A stretch of 64,000 nucleotides of DNA from assembly GCA_002389665.1 (NCBI GenBank), contig DGNO01000003.1, positions 248,001-312,000 on the forward strand. The letters run 5' to 3'. The notes below the pieces were generated by a model that was not told where the DNA came from, searched no databases, and was given only the letters and a program-made list of their open reading frames with translations. Every line of letters begins with the position of its first letter. Positions within the stretch are counted from its first letter, which is position 1. The position numbers and the translations under genes were made by a program. Source of the DNA: Rhodobiaceae bacterium UBA4490 (lineage in GTDB: Bacteria; Pseudomonadota; Alphaproteobacteria; Parvibaculales; Parvibaculaceae). Positions 40,342 to 49,382 of this stretch are shown here, piece by piece.

Positions 40342-41843
40342 GAGCGCGCCTCTTTCATGATCGGTTCTTCAATGACGATGCCGCCGTCTTCTTCCATTGC
40401 TCTCAGATCGGCGAGAAGTTCGGGCGGCAACTCATGCTCGAATGCCGGTTCCGGTACCGGCACCGGGGCAAGCTCCGCCGCCTCTTCTTCCGGCAACTCG
40501 CCCGCGCCGGCATGGCCGAGCAATTCGGCAAGTTCGGCAAAGCTTTCTTCCAGCGACGCGCGGCAATCGGCCTTTTGCGCCAGAAAGGCTTCGAGCGCCG
40601 GCTCAAGTTCGATCGCCCGGTCCACCAGCGGGTCGGCGCCGGCCTTATAAGCGCCGAGCTGAATGAGCTCGCGCATTTCTTCAAAGGCGGCGAGATAGCG
40701 GCGCGCCTCGCGGTAAACTGCTTCCTCTTCAGGCGTATGGCAGGCGGGCAGCGCGCGTGAAACGCTTTTGAGAATGTCGATAGCGGGAAAGCGGCCGCGC
40801 TCGGCAATTGCCCGTTCCAGCACGATATGCCCGTCAAGGATCGAGCGGGCGGCATCGGCGATGGGATCGTTGTGATCGTCCCCTTCCGCAAGCACCGTGA
40901 AAATGCCGGTAATGTCGCCCTGGTCTTCCATGCCCGGCCCCGCCCGTTCCAGAAGCCGTGCCATTTCGCTGAAGACGCTGGGCGGATAACCCTTGGAGGC
41001 CGGAGGCTCGCCCGCCGTCAGGCCGATCTCGCGCTGAGCCATGGCAAAGCGGGTAATGGAATCGACCAGACAGACGACCTGCATGCCCTGGTCGCGGAAG
41101 GCTTCTGCGACGGTCAGCGTCAGGTAAGTCGCCTGGCGGCGCATTTGCGGGCTCTCATCGGAGGTGGAGACCACCATGACCGCGCGCTCCAGCCCCTCGG
41201 CGCCCAATGTTTCCTGCAGGAATTCCTGCACCTCGCGCCCGCGTTCGCCAATGAGGCCGATAACGGCGACATCCGCGCCGCCGCCCCGCGCCAGCATGGA
41301 AAGCAGGGTGGATTTGCCGACACCGGAACCGGAGAAAACGCCGATGCGCTGGCCCCGGCAAAGCGGCGCGAAGACATTGAGCGCGCGCACGCCCGTTTCA
41401 AGCTTCGGCCCGAGCCGCCGGCGGCCATAAGGCGAGGGCGGCACGCCGCGCAGACGCCGGGCGATCTCGCCCTGCGGCAGCGGGCCCTTGCCGTCCACCG
41501 GCTCGCCGAGCCCGTTCACCACCCGGCCGATCCAGCCCGGATGCGGCTTGACGCTTGCGCCCGTGCCTTGGGTTTCCACGCGGGCGCCAAGGGCAATGCC
41601 TTCTGCCGCCTCGAACGGCATGAGAAGGCTGCTTTCCCCATCAAAACCGATCACCTCGGAGGCGATGCGCCGCCCGTCCTGCGCCAGGATATCGCAGCGG
41701 TCGCCCGCCGAGAGTTTACGCTCCAGCCCGCGCACCCGCATCGTCTGGCCGCTGCAGGCCGTCACCGTGCCGCGGTAAACGGGCCCGGGAAGCTGCTCCA
41801 GCACTGTCTGAAATTGTTCGAGCCGCCGCATGATGCCTGCCAT
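40338..41843 (-). CDS. fliI: flagellum-specific ATPase FliI, with C-terminal extension
   Basis: About 501 residues. The Walker A motif is GVFSGSGVGKSTLL (about residue 170); the T3SS-ATPase signatures LIGERGREVQEF and DSITRFAMAQREIGLTAGEPPASKGYPPSVF follow. FliI hydrolyses ATP to load export substrates. Usual FliI proteins are ~440-450 residues; here a Glu/Pro/Ala-rich tail of roughly 50 residues (AELAPVPVPEPAFEHELPPELLADLRAMEEDGG...) is added. The start is uncertain: ATG 41843 or ATG 41831, the latter with GGCAGG upstream. It heads fliI-flhA-small protein-fliG and has a flagellar box 34 bases upstream. Confidence 0.95.
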   Translation of the reverse strand: MAGIMRRLEQFQTVLEQLPGPVYRGTVTACSGQTMRVRGLERKLSAGDRCDILAQDGRRIASEVIGFDGESSLLMPFEAAEGIALGARVETQGTGASVKPHPGWIGRVVNGLGEPVDGKGPLPQGEIARRLRGVPPSPYGRRRLGPKLETGVRALNVFAPLCRGQRIGVFSGSGVGKSTLLSMLARGGGADVAVIGLIGERGREVQEFLQETLGAEGLERAVMVVSTSDESPQMRRQATYLTLTVAEAFRDQGMQVVCLVDSITRFAMAQREIGLTAGEPPASKGYPPSVFSEMARLLERAGPGMEDQGDITGIFTVLAEGDDHNDPIADAARSILDGHIVLERAIAERGRFPAIDILKSVSRALPACHTPEEEAVYREARRYLAAFEEMRELIQLGAYKAGADPLVDRAIELEPALEAFLAQKADCRASLEESFAELAELLGHAGAGELPEEEAAELAPVPVPEPAFEHELPPELLADLRAMEEDGGIVIEEPIMKEARS

Positions 41844-41877
41844 TGCCAAAAAAGAGAGCCGTTTCCGGCCTTAGGCA

Positions 41878-41910
41878 ACGCTAAAGAGCGGCGTTTAAAC
41901 GGGGGTATAA
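41878..41910 (-). promoter_or_regulatory. flagellar box upstream of fliI
   Basis: TTAT-N8-TTAAAC-N8-TTAGCGT on the minus strand, 34 bases before the fliI start. Confidence 0.68.
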
Positions 41911-41934
41911 GTTCTGCGGCCTGAAAGAAGGGGT

Positions 41935-42606
41935 TTAGAACCGCGTGTCCATGCCGGGGCGCTCATAATGGGCGTCCTGGTATTGCTGCTGGTGCATGCG
42001 GTAAAGCGCTTCCATCAGCTCGCGGGGGATTTGCGTGCCTTCATAAGCGCTGCTCTCGGTCACGGAGGCAAGCTGAAGCGGCGCGACCTTGCCGGGTGCC
42101 GGCATAGCTTCCGGCTTCCTCACGCTTGCAGCTGGAGCCGGCGGCGGGGGTGCAGCAGCAAGATCGAGACGCGCTTCCTCGGCGCCGGGCACAGGCTGGG
42201 CGCTTGCAATATCGATGGTGACGCGGGCTCTTTCTTCGGGCGGCTGCGCCCCGGCAACAGTTACCGGGGATTGCGGGCCTTCGTCCCCGCCCGTCAAAAA
42301 AGCCATGACATGGGCACCCATATCCTTGCCCGTCACTTCCTCGATTACAGTGTCGACAATCGCGCCGATCACGCCGAGCGAGCCGCCCATAATGGCCGAG
42401 CCCAGAATTTTCATCGGCGCTTTGATCGTGTCTCCCGTCACTTCCCGGTAAAGCGTGGAAATACCCGGCAAATGCTGCAGCGGGTTGATGGCATCGATAA
42501 AATCGCCGAAATCGAGATCGCCGCCGCCCTTTTGCACGGCGCCCGCCCGGTCCGCCTTCATCGGGCCGGGGCTCGCAAGCGTTGCGTGATACATGGGCGC
42601 GGGCAT
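41935..42606 (-). CDS. unrecognised protein at the end of the flgB-fliQ operon
   Basis: A 223-residue protein of unknown function. Residues ~30-105 look like a distinct domain: FGDFIDAINPLQHLPGISTLYREVTGDTIKAPMKILGSAIMGGSLGVIGAIVDTVIEEVTGKDMGAHVMAFL, with a Gly-rich hydrophobic stretch that could insert in a membrane. The second half is Pro/Ala-rich and probably disordered, with a C-terminal MHQQQYQDAHYERPGMD. AGGAG five bases upstream supports ATG 42606, eight bases past the fliQ stop. The longer antisense-free reading up to 42840 overlaps fliQ and is rejected. Confidence 0.72.
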   Translation of the reverse strand: MPAPMYHATLASPGPMKADRAGAVQKGGGDLDFGDFIDAINPLQHLPGISTLYREVTGDTIKAPMKILGSAIMGGSLGVIGAIVDTVIEEVTGKDMGAHVMAFLTGGDEGPQSPVTVAGAQPPEERARVTIDIASAQPVPGAEEARLDLAAAPPPPAPAASVRKPEAMPAPGKVAPLQLASVTESSAYEGTQIPRELMEALYRMHQQQYQDAHYERPGMDTRF

Positions 42607-42614
42607 GGGCTCTC

Positions 42615-42881
42615 CTAAAATCCTGTGGCGACGCGCTCGAAAAGATCGAACGCAAAGCGGGAAAGCCCCTGATAGATGAAGGGCGCGGAAATCACGCCGA
42701 CGGCCAGAATGGCACCGATCTTGGGCACGAAGGTGAGCGTCATCTCCTGCACCTGGGTCAGCGCCTGTAAGAGCGCAATGACGATGCCGACCAGCATGCC
42801 CACCACCAGCATGGGTGAGGTGACGAGAAAAGCCGTCCATACCGCATCGCGGATCAGGTCAATGGCATCTGCTTCGTTCAT
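42615..42881 (-). CDS. fliQ: flagellar export gate protein FliQ
   Basis: An 88-residue protein with two membrane segments and the FliQ motifs: AIDLIRDAVWTAFLVTSPMLVVGMLVGIVIALLQALTQVQEMTLTFVPKIGAI. It forms the export gate with FliP and FliR, encoded 8 kb away. I use ATG 42881, since the ATG-independent extension to 42908 lies upstream of a plausible GGGG ribosome-binding site. Confidence 0.94.
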   Translation of the reverse strand: MNEADAIDLIRDAVWTAFLVTSPMLVVGMLVGIVIALLQALTQVQEMTLTFVPKIGAILAVGVISAPFIYQGLSRFAFDLFERVATGF

Positions 42882-42904
42882 GACTGCCCCACACTTATCC
42901 GCCG

Positions 42905-43237
42905 TCAAACCGGCATGCGCATGATTTCCTGATAGGCGGAGACGAGCTTGTCGCGGATGGCGACAGCCGATTGCAGCGTCAGCTCTGCCGCCATCACGCC
43001 TTCGGCCACCTGCTGGGCGCTTGCCTTGCCGCTGATGCCGGCTGCCGACACGCTTTCCGCCTGGCGCAGCGTGCCGACGGACTGGGAAACCATGTTTTCC
43101 ACGAAATTGGAAAACTCGGCCGCATCCGCCTTGCTCGGCTCTTTCACCTTGGCCGGGCCGTTGGTCACGCCCGTGCCGAAGGTTTTTGCCTCTTCGTAGA
43201 GTTTTGCCGCCTGACCGACGAAACCGACAGCCGCCAT
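42905..43237 (-). CDS. fliE: flagellar hook-basal body protein FliE
   Basis: A 110-residue protein. The C-terminal part is typical FliE: ASAQQVAEGVMAAELTLQSAVAIRDKLVSAYQEIMRMPV. FliE joins the MS ring to the rod. AAGGAGAACGATC precedes the ATG. Third gene after flgB and flgC. Confidence 0.93.
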   Translation of the reverse strand: MAAVGFVGQAAKLYEEAKTFGTGVTNGPAKVKEPSKADAAEFSNFVENMVSQSVGTLRQAESVSAAGISGKASAQQVAEGVMAAELTLQSAVAIRDKLVSAYQEIMRMPV

Positions 43238-43248
43238 GATCGTTCTCC

Positions 43249-43668
43249 TTAACCCCGGCGCATCAGATCGGTGGTCCGCATCATCATTTTGCGGGCCTGA
43301 TCGATGATGTTGAGATTGGCTTCATAAGACCGCGTCGCCTCGCGCATATCGGCCATTTCGACCAGCGCGGAGACATTGGGCAGTTTCACATATCCATCCT
43401 CAGCCGCCGCCGGGTGGCTTGGGTCGTGGATAAGTTTGAAATCGGATTTATCGACGCCGATGGACTTCACCTGCACTTTGGATGCGCCGAGCGCCCGGTC
43501 GAGTTCGGCATCGAAGGTGATGGTCTTGCGCCGGTAAGGATCGCCGCCCGGCACCTGCGCCGTGGAATTGGCGTTGGCGACGTTTTCCGAGACGACGCGC
43601 AGGCGCTGGCTTTGAGCCTTCAGGCCAGAGCTTGCGATCGACATGGCCGCGTTTAAAGGATCGAACAT
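43249..43668 (-). CDS. flgC: flagellar proximal rod protein FlgC
   Basis: A 139-residue protein with the rod-protein N-terminus NAAMSIASSGLKAQSQRLRVVSENVANANSTAQVPGGDPYRRK and the C-terminal helix EMADMREATRSYEANLNIIDQARKMMMRTTDL. It forms the proximal rod with FlgB and FlgF. AAAGGAA lies upstream of the ATG. Confidence 0.96.
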   Translation of the reverse strand: MFDPLNAAMSIASSGLKAQSQRLRVVSENVANANSTAQVPGGDPYRRKTITFDAELDRALGASKVQVKSIGVDKSDFKLIHDPSHPAAAEDGYVKLPNVSALVEMADMREATRSYEANLNIIDQARKMMMRTTDLMRRG

Positions 43669-43685
43669 GAGATTATTCCTTTCCC

Positions 43686-44081
43686 TTACCGCGGCCCGGC
43701 GAGCGCCGTGCTCAGCATGTTGAAGCTGCTTTTATAGACGTTGGAGACCAGCGCATGGGAGGTGACGACTTCCGAGGCTTTCAGCATTTCCTGCTCCAGC
43801 GAGACGCTGTTGCCGGAGGGCACGATTTCCCAGGTCTTGGTTTTCGCATCGACTTTCAGATTGCCACTTGCCGTGCTCGCAAGTTCCAAATGCCCCTTCC
43901 GGGTCTGCGCAAGGCGCACTTCCGCCGCGCTCAATTCCTGATCGAAGGGCTTGAGGTCGCGCGCCGCATAGCCCGGCGTGTTCGCATTGGCGACATTTTC
44001 CGCCACCAGCTGATGGCGCATCGCAAGATACGACATGCGGTCGCTGGCAAGACCGAAAAGCGAGATACCGAAAGGTTCCAT
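43686..44081 (-). CDS. flgB: flagellar proximal rod protein FlgB
   Basis: A 131-residue protein. The N-terminus is MSYLAMRHQLVAENVANANTPGYAARDLKPFDQEL and the C-terminal half SLEQEMLKASEVVTSHALVSNVYKSSFNMLSTAL, the FlgB pattern. First gene of flgB-flgC-fliE-fliQ-unknown; AAGGAG precedes the ATG and a flagellar box lies 26 bases upstream. Confidence 0.95.
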   Translation of the reverse strand: MEPFGISLFGLASDRMSYLAMRHQLVAENVANANTPGYAARDLKPFDQELSAAEVRLAQTRKGHLELASTASGNLKVDAKTKTWEIVPSGNSVSLEQEMLKASEVVTSHALVSNVYKSSFNMLSTALAGPR

Positions 44082-44107
44082 CCGTCCGTCTCCTTTTGAC
44101 TAAGCTC

Positions 44108-44146
44108 AGCCTAGAGGCGCGGCTTTAAACCCGGGTTTCGGTTTTA
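44108..44146 (-). promoter_or_regulatory. flagellar box upstream of flgB
   Basis: AAAACCGAAA then CGAA-N8-TTAAAG-N8-CTAGGCT on the minus strand, in the 70-base gap between flgL and flgB, 26 bases before the flgB start. Confidence 0.66.
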
Positions 44147-44151
44147 CGCCC

Positions 44152-45207
44152 TTAAAGATAATTCATCAGCGACAGGCGGCTGAGACGCGCGGTGATGGAG
44201 AAGGTCGCCTCGATCTGTGTCGTCGCGTTAGAGAGGCGCACCGCCGTTTCATAAGGATCGGCACCTTCCAGCTCGTTGATCTGGCGGGTGGCAACATTCA
44301 AGGTGAGATCGTGGCGCGTCTGCGCCCGCTCGATGGCCTGCTCGGAAAGACCCAAGATGGCCTGGGTTTGCTCCAGAAGGCCGATGCCGCGCTGCACTTT
44401 GTCGAGCGCGCTTTCCAGCACCGTGCGGTATTCCACACTCGGCATGGAGGCAGGGTCGATGGCGGCCAGCGTATAAGCAGCTTCCATGATCAGCCGGGCG
44501 CCCGGATCATCCGCCCGCGCACCGGCATTCACCGTCGTTTCCGCATCGATCCGCGCGGTCACGCCCTGGGTGTTGCCATTATAAAAAGTCGTGTTGAAGC
44601 GGTAGGCGGCATTGGTATGCGTGCTGTCGAAAACGGTCGAAATACCGTCGGGCCCGGTTAGAAGGTCGTTCAGCGTGGCCGCGTCCGTTACCGGGGGCTT
44701 GGCTGCAATCACATCCTGAATGACTTGCATGGGCGAAAAGCCCGTCCCGCCATTCACCTGATCGTTGAGCTGCAATGCCTGCTGGTCGACCGCGGTGCCC
44801 GCGAAAATCGAGCGCCCGCCGAAAGATGTATTGAGCGCGCCTTCCAGATTACCGATGAGATCGAGCGCGGCGTCCGGAATAAGTTCGATGGCGACCTCGC
44901 CGTGCAGTGCCGCCACGATATTGGAAATGAAGGCATTGGCATTGCCCCGCGCGCCGGTCAGGCTTGCCTGGGTAATTTCAAGGCGCGAGGCCAGCGTCTT
45001 GTTGGAGGTGATGAAGCCTTCGGCCTCGCTGAAGGCTTCACGCAGCAGAATGTCGCGGGAGGTCAAGGCGCCGAGATCGCCTGCCACATCGCGTTTCTTG
45101 CCGGTCGCCTGTTCGCCTTGCAAATGCAAAAGCTCGCGCTGTGTGTCGGCAACGCTTTTGCGGGCCTGCAGGGACATGGCGAGCGTGGATACGGAGCCGA
45201 TATTCAT
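44152..45207 (-). CDS. flgL: flagellar hook-filament junction protein FlgL
   Basis: A 351-residue flagellin-like protein. It begins with MNIGSVSTLAMSLQARKSVADTQRELLHLQGEQATGKKRDVAGDLG and ends with ADPYETAVRLSNATTQIEATFSITARLSRLSLMNYL. Position after flgK and the flagellin-like termini identify it as FlgL (HAP3). GGGAGAGAAAAG precedes the ATG. Confidence 0.9.
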   Translation of the reverse strand: MNIGSVSTLAMSLQARKSVADTQRELLHLQGEQATGKKRDVAGDLGALTSRDILLREAFSEAEGFITSNKTLASRLEITQASLTGARGNANAFISNIVAALHGEVAIELIPDAALDLIGNLEGALNTSFGGRSIFAGTAVDQQALQLNDQVNGGTGFSPMQVIQDVIAAKPPVTDAATLNDLLTGPDGISTVFDSTHTNAAYRFNTTFYNGNTQGVTARIDAETTVNAGARADDPGARLIMEAAYTLAAIDPASMPSVEYRTVLESALDKVQRGIGLLEQTQAILGLSEQAIERAQTRHDLTLNVATRQINELEGADPYETAVRLSNATTQIEATFSITARLSRLSLMNYL

Positions 45208-45221
45208 CTTTTCTCTCCCGC

Positions 45222-46700
45222 TTAGAACGAGGCCAGCAGCTGATCGAGCATGCGGTTGGCGGCAGAGATGACCTGCGCGCTGGCGGCATAGCTGCGTTCG
45301 ATGCTCAGCATTTTCTGCATTTCATCGTCGATATTGACCCCGTCCTTGCTGAGGCGCGAATTGGACAGGCTGTCAAAGGCAATGGTTTCCGACTTCGCAT
45401 TGTTCTGCGCCGTGCTGCGCAATGTGTGTGCGTCCGAGGAAGCATTGGAAGCGTAATTGAGCAGCGTCGCGGAGGTTTGAATGCCTGCTGCCGGATCGAA
45501 GCCGAAGGTTTGCGTGAAAACCGAGCTAAATGCCTGGATCTGTGTCGGGTCCCCCGCCGCGCCCGGCACGGCCGCATGCACCCCGTCGCGGATGCGTGAA
45601 GGATCGCCGCCCGCCAGCGGGTCAACCAGAGCATTGAGTCCTATGCGCCCGGCAAGCCCCGGCGCATAGGCCAGCGGATCGTGCGCTGCGCCCGCATCGG
45701 TAAAGAGGCCGGTATCATTGGGCGCCACACCCGTTACCGTCGCATCCGCACTCTGAAAGGCGGCGGTGAGCTGACTTGCCAGCTCGTCCACCTGGCGCTG
45801 AAAGCGCGGCATCAGCCGGTCGCGGATTTCAAAATGCGCGGCAAGTTTGCCGCCATCGAGCGCACCCGGGTAATTGCTGCCCGGCGCGATATCCACCCCG
45901 TCCACGGTCAGCCCGCTCAAGGCGGAGGGGCCGGGCGGCGGTGTATAGGCGGCATTCGGCGGGATAACCGGCGAGGCGGCGAAAGAAAGAGGATGCACTT
46001 CGCTATCGAGCAACGTCACCCCGCCCCGTGTCAGGATTGTCACGCCATTATTGGACGGCAGCACATTGATCGGGATTTCCTGCGACAGCTTATCGATCAA
46101 CCTGTCGCGCTGATCGAGCAGATCACCAATATCGCCGTCACGCCCCCGGCCTTGAATTTCGAGGTTCAGCCGGTGAATTTCACTCAGGTCCCGGTTGATA
46201 TTGATCACCGTACCGGAAATCTGCGCATCGGCATCTTCACGCAGCTGGCGGATGGCGCTGTCGGTGTTTTTGAAAACACCCGTCAGATCCCGCGCCTTGG
46301 CGGCAACGGCCTGCTGCAGTGCCACGTCTTCCGGGTTCTCACCCAGAAGCGCCAGCTCGCGCTGAAACTCACCGAGCGCCGAGGCAAGCGAACGCTCGTC
46401 CTGCGGCTGGCCGACAAGGTCTGTATAAAGGGAAAGCGCGGCGCTCAAGGTTTCCTGATAGCCGACACGGGAGGCGGCGGTGCGCACATCGCGGATGAGG
46501 AATTCATCCACCGTGCGCGAGATGGAGAGCACCGAAACGCCCGCACCGCTGCCGCCGACGACGAGACTGCCCAGTTCCACATCCTTGCGCACATAGCCTT
46601 CGGTCTGCGCGTTCGAAATGTTGCGGCTGACGATCGCCGCCTGGGTCTGGGTTGCGTTCAGTCCGCTCAAGGCGGATTGAATGGCCTGTGAAATACTCAT
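45222..46700 (-). CDS. flgK: flagellar hook-associated protein FlgK
   Basis: A 492-residue protein. The N-terminal motif is LNATQTQAAIVSRNISNAQTEGYVRKDVELGS and the C-terminal one GVNIDDEMQKMLSIERSYAASAQVISAANRMLDQLLASF, both FlgK/FlgE-class. It is HAP1, the first junction protein on the hook. GGAAAG precedes the ATG. It lies 14 bases before flgL and 56 bases after flgE. Confidence 0.94.
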   Translation of the reverse strand: MSISQAIQSALSGLNATQTQAAIVSRNISNAQTEGYVRKDVELGSLVVGGSGAGVSVLSISRTVDEFLIRDVRTAASRVGYQETLSAALSLYTDLVGQPQDERSLASALGEFQRELALLGENPEDVALQQAVAAKARDLTGVFKNTDSAIRQLREDADAQISGTVININRDLSEIHRLNLEIQGRGRDGDIGDLLDQRDRLIDKLSQEIPINVLPSNNGVTILTRGGVTLLDSEVHPLSFAASPVIPPNAAYTPPPGPSALSGLTVDGVDIAPGSNYPGALDGGKLAAHFEIRDRLMPRFQRQVDELASQLTAAFQSADATVTGVAPNDTGLFTDAGAAHDPLAYAPGLAGRIGLNALVDPLAGGDPSRIRDGVHAAVPGAAGDPTQIQAFSSVFTQTFGFDPAAGIQTSATLLNYASNASSDAHTLRSTAQNNAKSETIAFDSLSNSRLSKDGVNIDDEMQKMLSIERSYAASAQVISAANRMLDQLLASF

Positions 46701-46756
46701 CGTCTTTCCGTTTCCCCGCCCGAGTTTTTTACTCAGGCAGCTTCCTCAGAATACGC

Positions 46757-48031
46757 CTAGCGCTTGAGCCTGCTCAGTTCTGTCAGCATTTCATCGCCCG
46801 CCTGGAAAATTTTGGCGTTCGAGGAATAGGCGCGCTGGGTTTGAATAAGTTCGGTCAGCTCTTCGGCGATATCGACGTTGGAAGCTTCCAGCGCATTGGC
46901 GATCACCTCGCCCGTCGGCCCGCTCAAGGCATCCCAGAGGCGCACGGCGCCCGAGGCCTGGGAAAGCTGGAAAACGTTGCCATCTTCGGAGACGAGCCCA
47001 TCGGTGTTCGGCACATCGGCGAGCGGGATCTGATAGACCGGCGTGCGCTGACCGTTATTGAAGATCGCGAACATCGTGCCGTCCTTGTCGATCTCCACTT
47101 TCTGGAGCTGGCCGATCTGTGAGCCGTCCGCGTTGATGCGGTTCGGCGCATAATCGCCGACGAACTGCACCACGCCGTTGAAACTGTCCACGGCGCCGAG
47201 CTTGAGGTCGATATTCTGCCCGTCCACGGTGGTAAGCGTCGCCGTGCCGTTCGCAAACGGCAGCGCCGTCGTGATGGTCTGCGGCGCCCCAGCCAGCGCG
47301 CCGGCATTGTGGAACGTGTAGTCGATGGAGCCGATATTCGTGCCGTCATAGTCGATGACGTTCAGCGTCCACTGGTTGGGCGTTGCAATATCCGGCTGCC
47401 ATTCGAGCGTCAGGCGACGGGAAGCGCCGAGGGGGTCGAAATAAGTCATGGAGGTTTCGACCGGCGCCGTGGGCGTGGCCGTGCCCGTCAATTGCTGGGG
47501 CAGGTTGGCGGCAAAGTCGATATTTGCCGTTGCCTGACCGGCAAAACCCAGATTGGCGATATTCACCGTCTCCATATCGCCGAACGTGTCGCGCGAGGGA
47601 GAGGGAATGACGGAGGTGCCGTCCGGGTTCAGCGCAAAACCTTCCAGGTAATAGCCTGCCCGGTTGACGAGATTGCCGTTCTTGTCGGGAATGAAGGAGC
47701 CTGCGCGGGTCAGCGAGAAGGTTCGGTTCGGATCACCCGGATTTTTGGAAACCGTGAAGAAGCCGCGCCCGCCGATCGCCATATCTGTGGCGCTCGTCGA
47801 GGTGATGAGACTGCCGGACTTACCGATTTCGGTGCGCACGGAAGGCAGCACGCCGCCGGCGGTATAATTCGTGCGGCTCGGCGATTGCGTGACCATGGTC
47901 GTAAACTCGACGCTGGCGCGCTTGTACCCTTCGGTACTGGAATTGGAAATATTGTCGGCAATCGCGCCGAATTTGATCGACTGCGCTTTCAACCCGGCAA
48001 CGCCGGCGCGCATGGCACCCAAAAGGCTCAT
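46757..48031 (-). CDS. flgE: flagellar hook protein FlgE
   Basis: A 424-residue protein. The N-terminus is AMRAGVAGLKAQSIKFGAIADNISNSSTEGYKRASVEFTT; the repeated core includes GRGFFTVSK and TYFDPLGASRRLTLEWQPD; the C-terminus is NVDIAEELTELIQTQRAYSSNAKIFQAGDEMLTELSRLKR. It builds the hook. AGGAG precedes the ATG. First gene of flgE-flgK-flgL. Confidence 0.95.
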   Translation of the reverse strand: MSLLGAMRAGVAGLKAQSIKFGAIADNISNSSTEGYKRASVEFTTMVTQSPSRTNYTAGGVLPSVRTEIGKSGSLITSTSATDMAIGGRGFFTVSKNPGDPNRTFSLTRAGSFIPDKNGNLVNRAGYYLEGFALNPDGTSVIPSPSRDTFGDMETVNIANLGFAGQATANIDFAANLPQQLTGTATPTAPVETSMTYFDPLGASRRLTLEWQPDIATPNQWTLNVIDYDGTNIGSIDYTFHNAGALAGAPQTITTALPFANGTATLTTVDGQNIDLKLGAVDSFNGVVQFVGDYAPNRINADGSQIGQLQKVEIDKDGTMFAIFNNGQRTPVYQIPLADVPNTDGLVSEDGNVFQLSQASGAVRLWDALSGPTGEVIANALEASNVDIAEELTELIQTQRAYSSNAKIFQAGDEMLTELSRLKR

Positions 48032-48126
48032 TGCAAGCTCCTGTTACTCTCGCAAGCATGCCCCGCCTTTTCTTGGGGACGCAGAGCCCTTCTTGGGATG
48101 CCGCGCCGTCTAACCGGCGCAGATTG

Positions 48127-48159
48127 ACGCTAGAGCGCGATGTTTAAGCTGGGAATAAA
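48127..48159 (-). promoter_or_regulatory. flagellar box upstream of flgE
   Basis: TTTA-N8-TTAAAC-N8-CTAGCGT on the minus strand, in the gap between motB and flgE, 95 bases before the flgE start. Confidence 0.7.
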
Positions 48160-48177
48160 AAATCGCGCCCTTCGCAT

Positions 48178-49353
48178 TCATTTCGCCAGAACCAGAATGG
48201 AAATCCGGCGGTTGCGCGGATCGAGCGCATCTTCCTCGATAAGCGGGCGCCGGTCGCCATGCCCTTCGACACGCAGGACACGTTCGGGCGCCAGCCCATT
48301 GAGAAGAAGCTGGCGGCGGGCGGCGTTCGCCCGATCCGCAGAAAGCTCCCAGTTGGAATAATTCCGTGTGCCCTTGTAAGGCAATGCGTCCGTATGACCG
48401 GTGATCATCAGCCCGTTCGGCACATCTTCCAGCACTTCGGCCACGGCCTGCATGATCGCAGCCGTTTCCGCCGTCACATCCGAGGAGCCAACCGCGAACA
48501 TGGAAAACTTATTGTCATCCATGATCTGGATGCGCAGGCCCTCCTCCTCGATATTGAGGCGGATATTTTCATTGAGGCCCTTTTTCTCCATCAGCTCGCG
48601 CAGGTTCTCCAGGAGCTTCTGCTTCAGCCCTTCCAGCTGCTCGCCCTGTTCCAGATGCGCAAGAAGCTCGCTTTCGCTGAGCGCGGCCTTGCCGGGCGTG
48701 CCCGCTTCCAGTCCATCGAAAGGTTCGATTTTCTGAGCTGACTTTTCGCCTTCATGTTCTTCGAAGGCCGCGGCATCGAGCTCGGCGGGCGCGCGCTCAT
48801 CCTGATAAAGCTGCGCCATTTTTTCACTCGGCTCGGCAAAGGGATCGTTGAAAGCGGCTACGGCCACGGGCGCCGTCTCGCCGATTTTCATGGGCTCGGA
48901 GGGAAGCTGCGCGGTGAGCGGCGGCTCGTGCTGGGCGGCGGAATCTTTGAACGCGCTCACCCCGCGGCCGTCCTCCGCCCCTTGAGGACGGCGCTTTTCC
49001 GTTCCGATAGTGGAAACGGAGGGCGGCGCGGAAACAGGATGCGGGCGCTCGCCCTCCCCGTTCGGCGCGGTCATCGAACCTTCGGTATCGGCGGTGCGCC
49101 CCGCCATCAGCCCGTCCGTACCGGAAGCGCCGGTCGCGACGGCCATGGGGTTGAAATAGGCGGAAATCCCGTCGCGCTGTTCTTCCGTCGTCGCGTTGAC
49201 GAGCCACATCAGCAAGAAGAACGCCATCATCGCGGTGACAAAATCGGCATAAGCCAGTTTCCAGACGCCGCCATGAACGCCTTCCAATTCATGGTCGTGC
49301 CGCTTCACGCGGACGATCACGACTTCCTGCGGGGTTTCTGCCATACGCGCCAT
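48178..49353 (-). CDS. motB: flagellar motor stator protein MotB
   Basis: A 391-residue protein. One membrane segment near the N-terminus, GGVWKLAYADFVTAMMAFFLLMWLVNATTEEQ, carries the proton-binding Asp37. A long disordered linker (residues ~70-250) precedes a C-terminal OmpA-type peptidoglycan-binding domain (ITGHTDALPYKGTRNYSNWELSADRANAARRQLLLNGLAPERVLRVEGHGDRRPL). It anchors the stator to the wall. AGAGG precedes the ATG. Last gene of the flgF operon; motA lies 30 kb away. Confidence 0.95.
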   Translation of the reverse strand: MARMAETPQEVVIVRVKRHDHELEGVHGGVWKLAYADFVTAMMAFFLLMWLVNATTEEQRDGISAYFNPMAVATGASGTDGLMAGRTADTEGSMTAPNGEGERPHPVSAPPSVSTIGTEKRRPQGAEDGRGVSAFKDSAAQHEPPLTAQLPSEPMKIGETAPVAVAAFNDPFAEPSEKMAQLYQDERAPAELDAAAFEEHEGEKSAQKIEPFDGLEAGTPGKAALSESELLAHLEQGEQLEGLKQKLLENLRELMEKKGLNENIRLNIEEEGLRIQIMDDNKFSMFAVGSSDVTAETAAIMQAVAEVLEDVPNGLMITGHTDALPYKGTRNYSNWELSADRANAARRQLLLNGLAPERVLRVEGHGDRRPLIEEDALDPRNRRISILVLAK

Positions 49354-49382
49354 TGCGGCCTCTTCTTCTTTCGCGTGGGACC

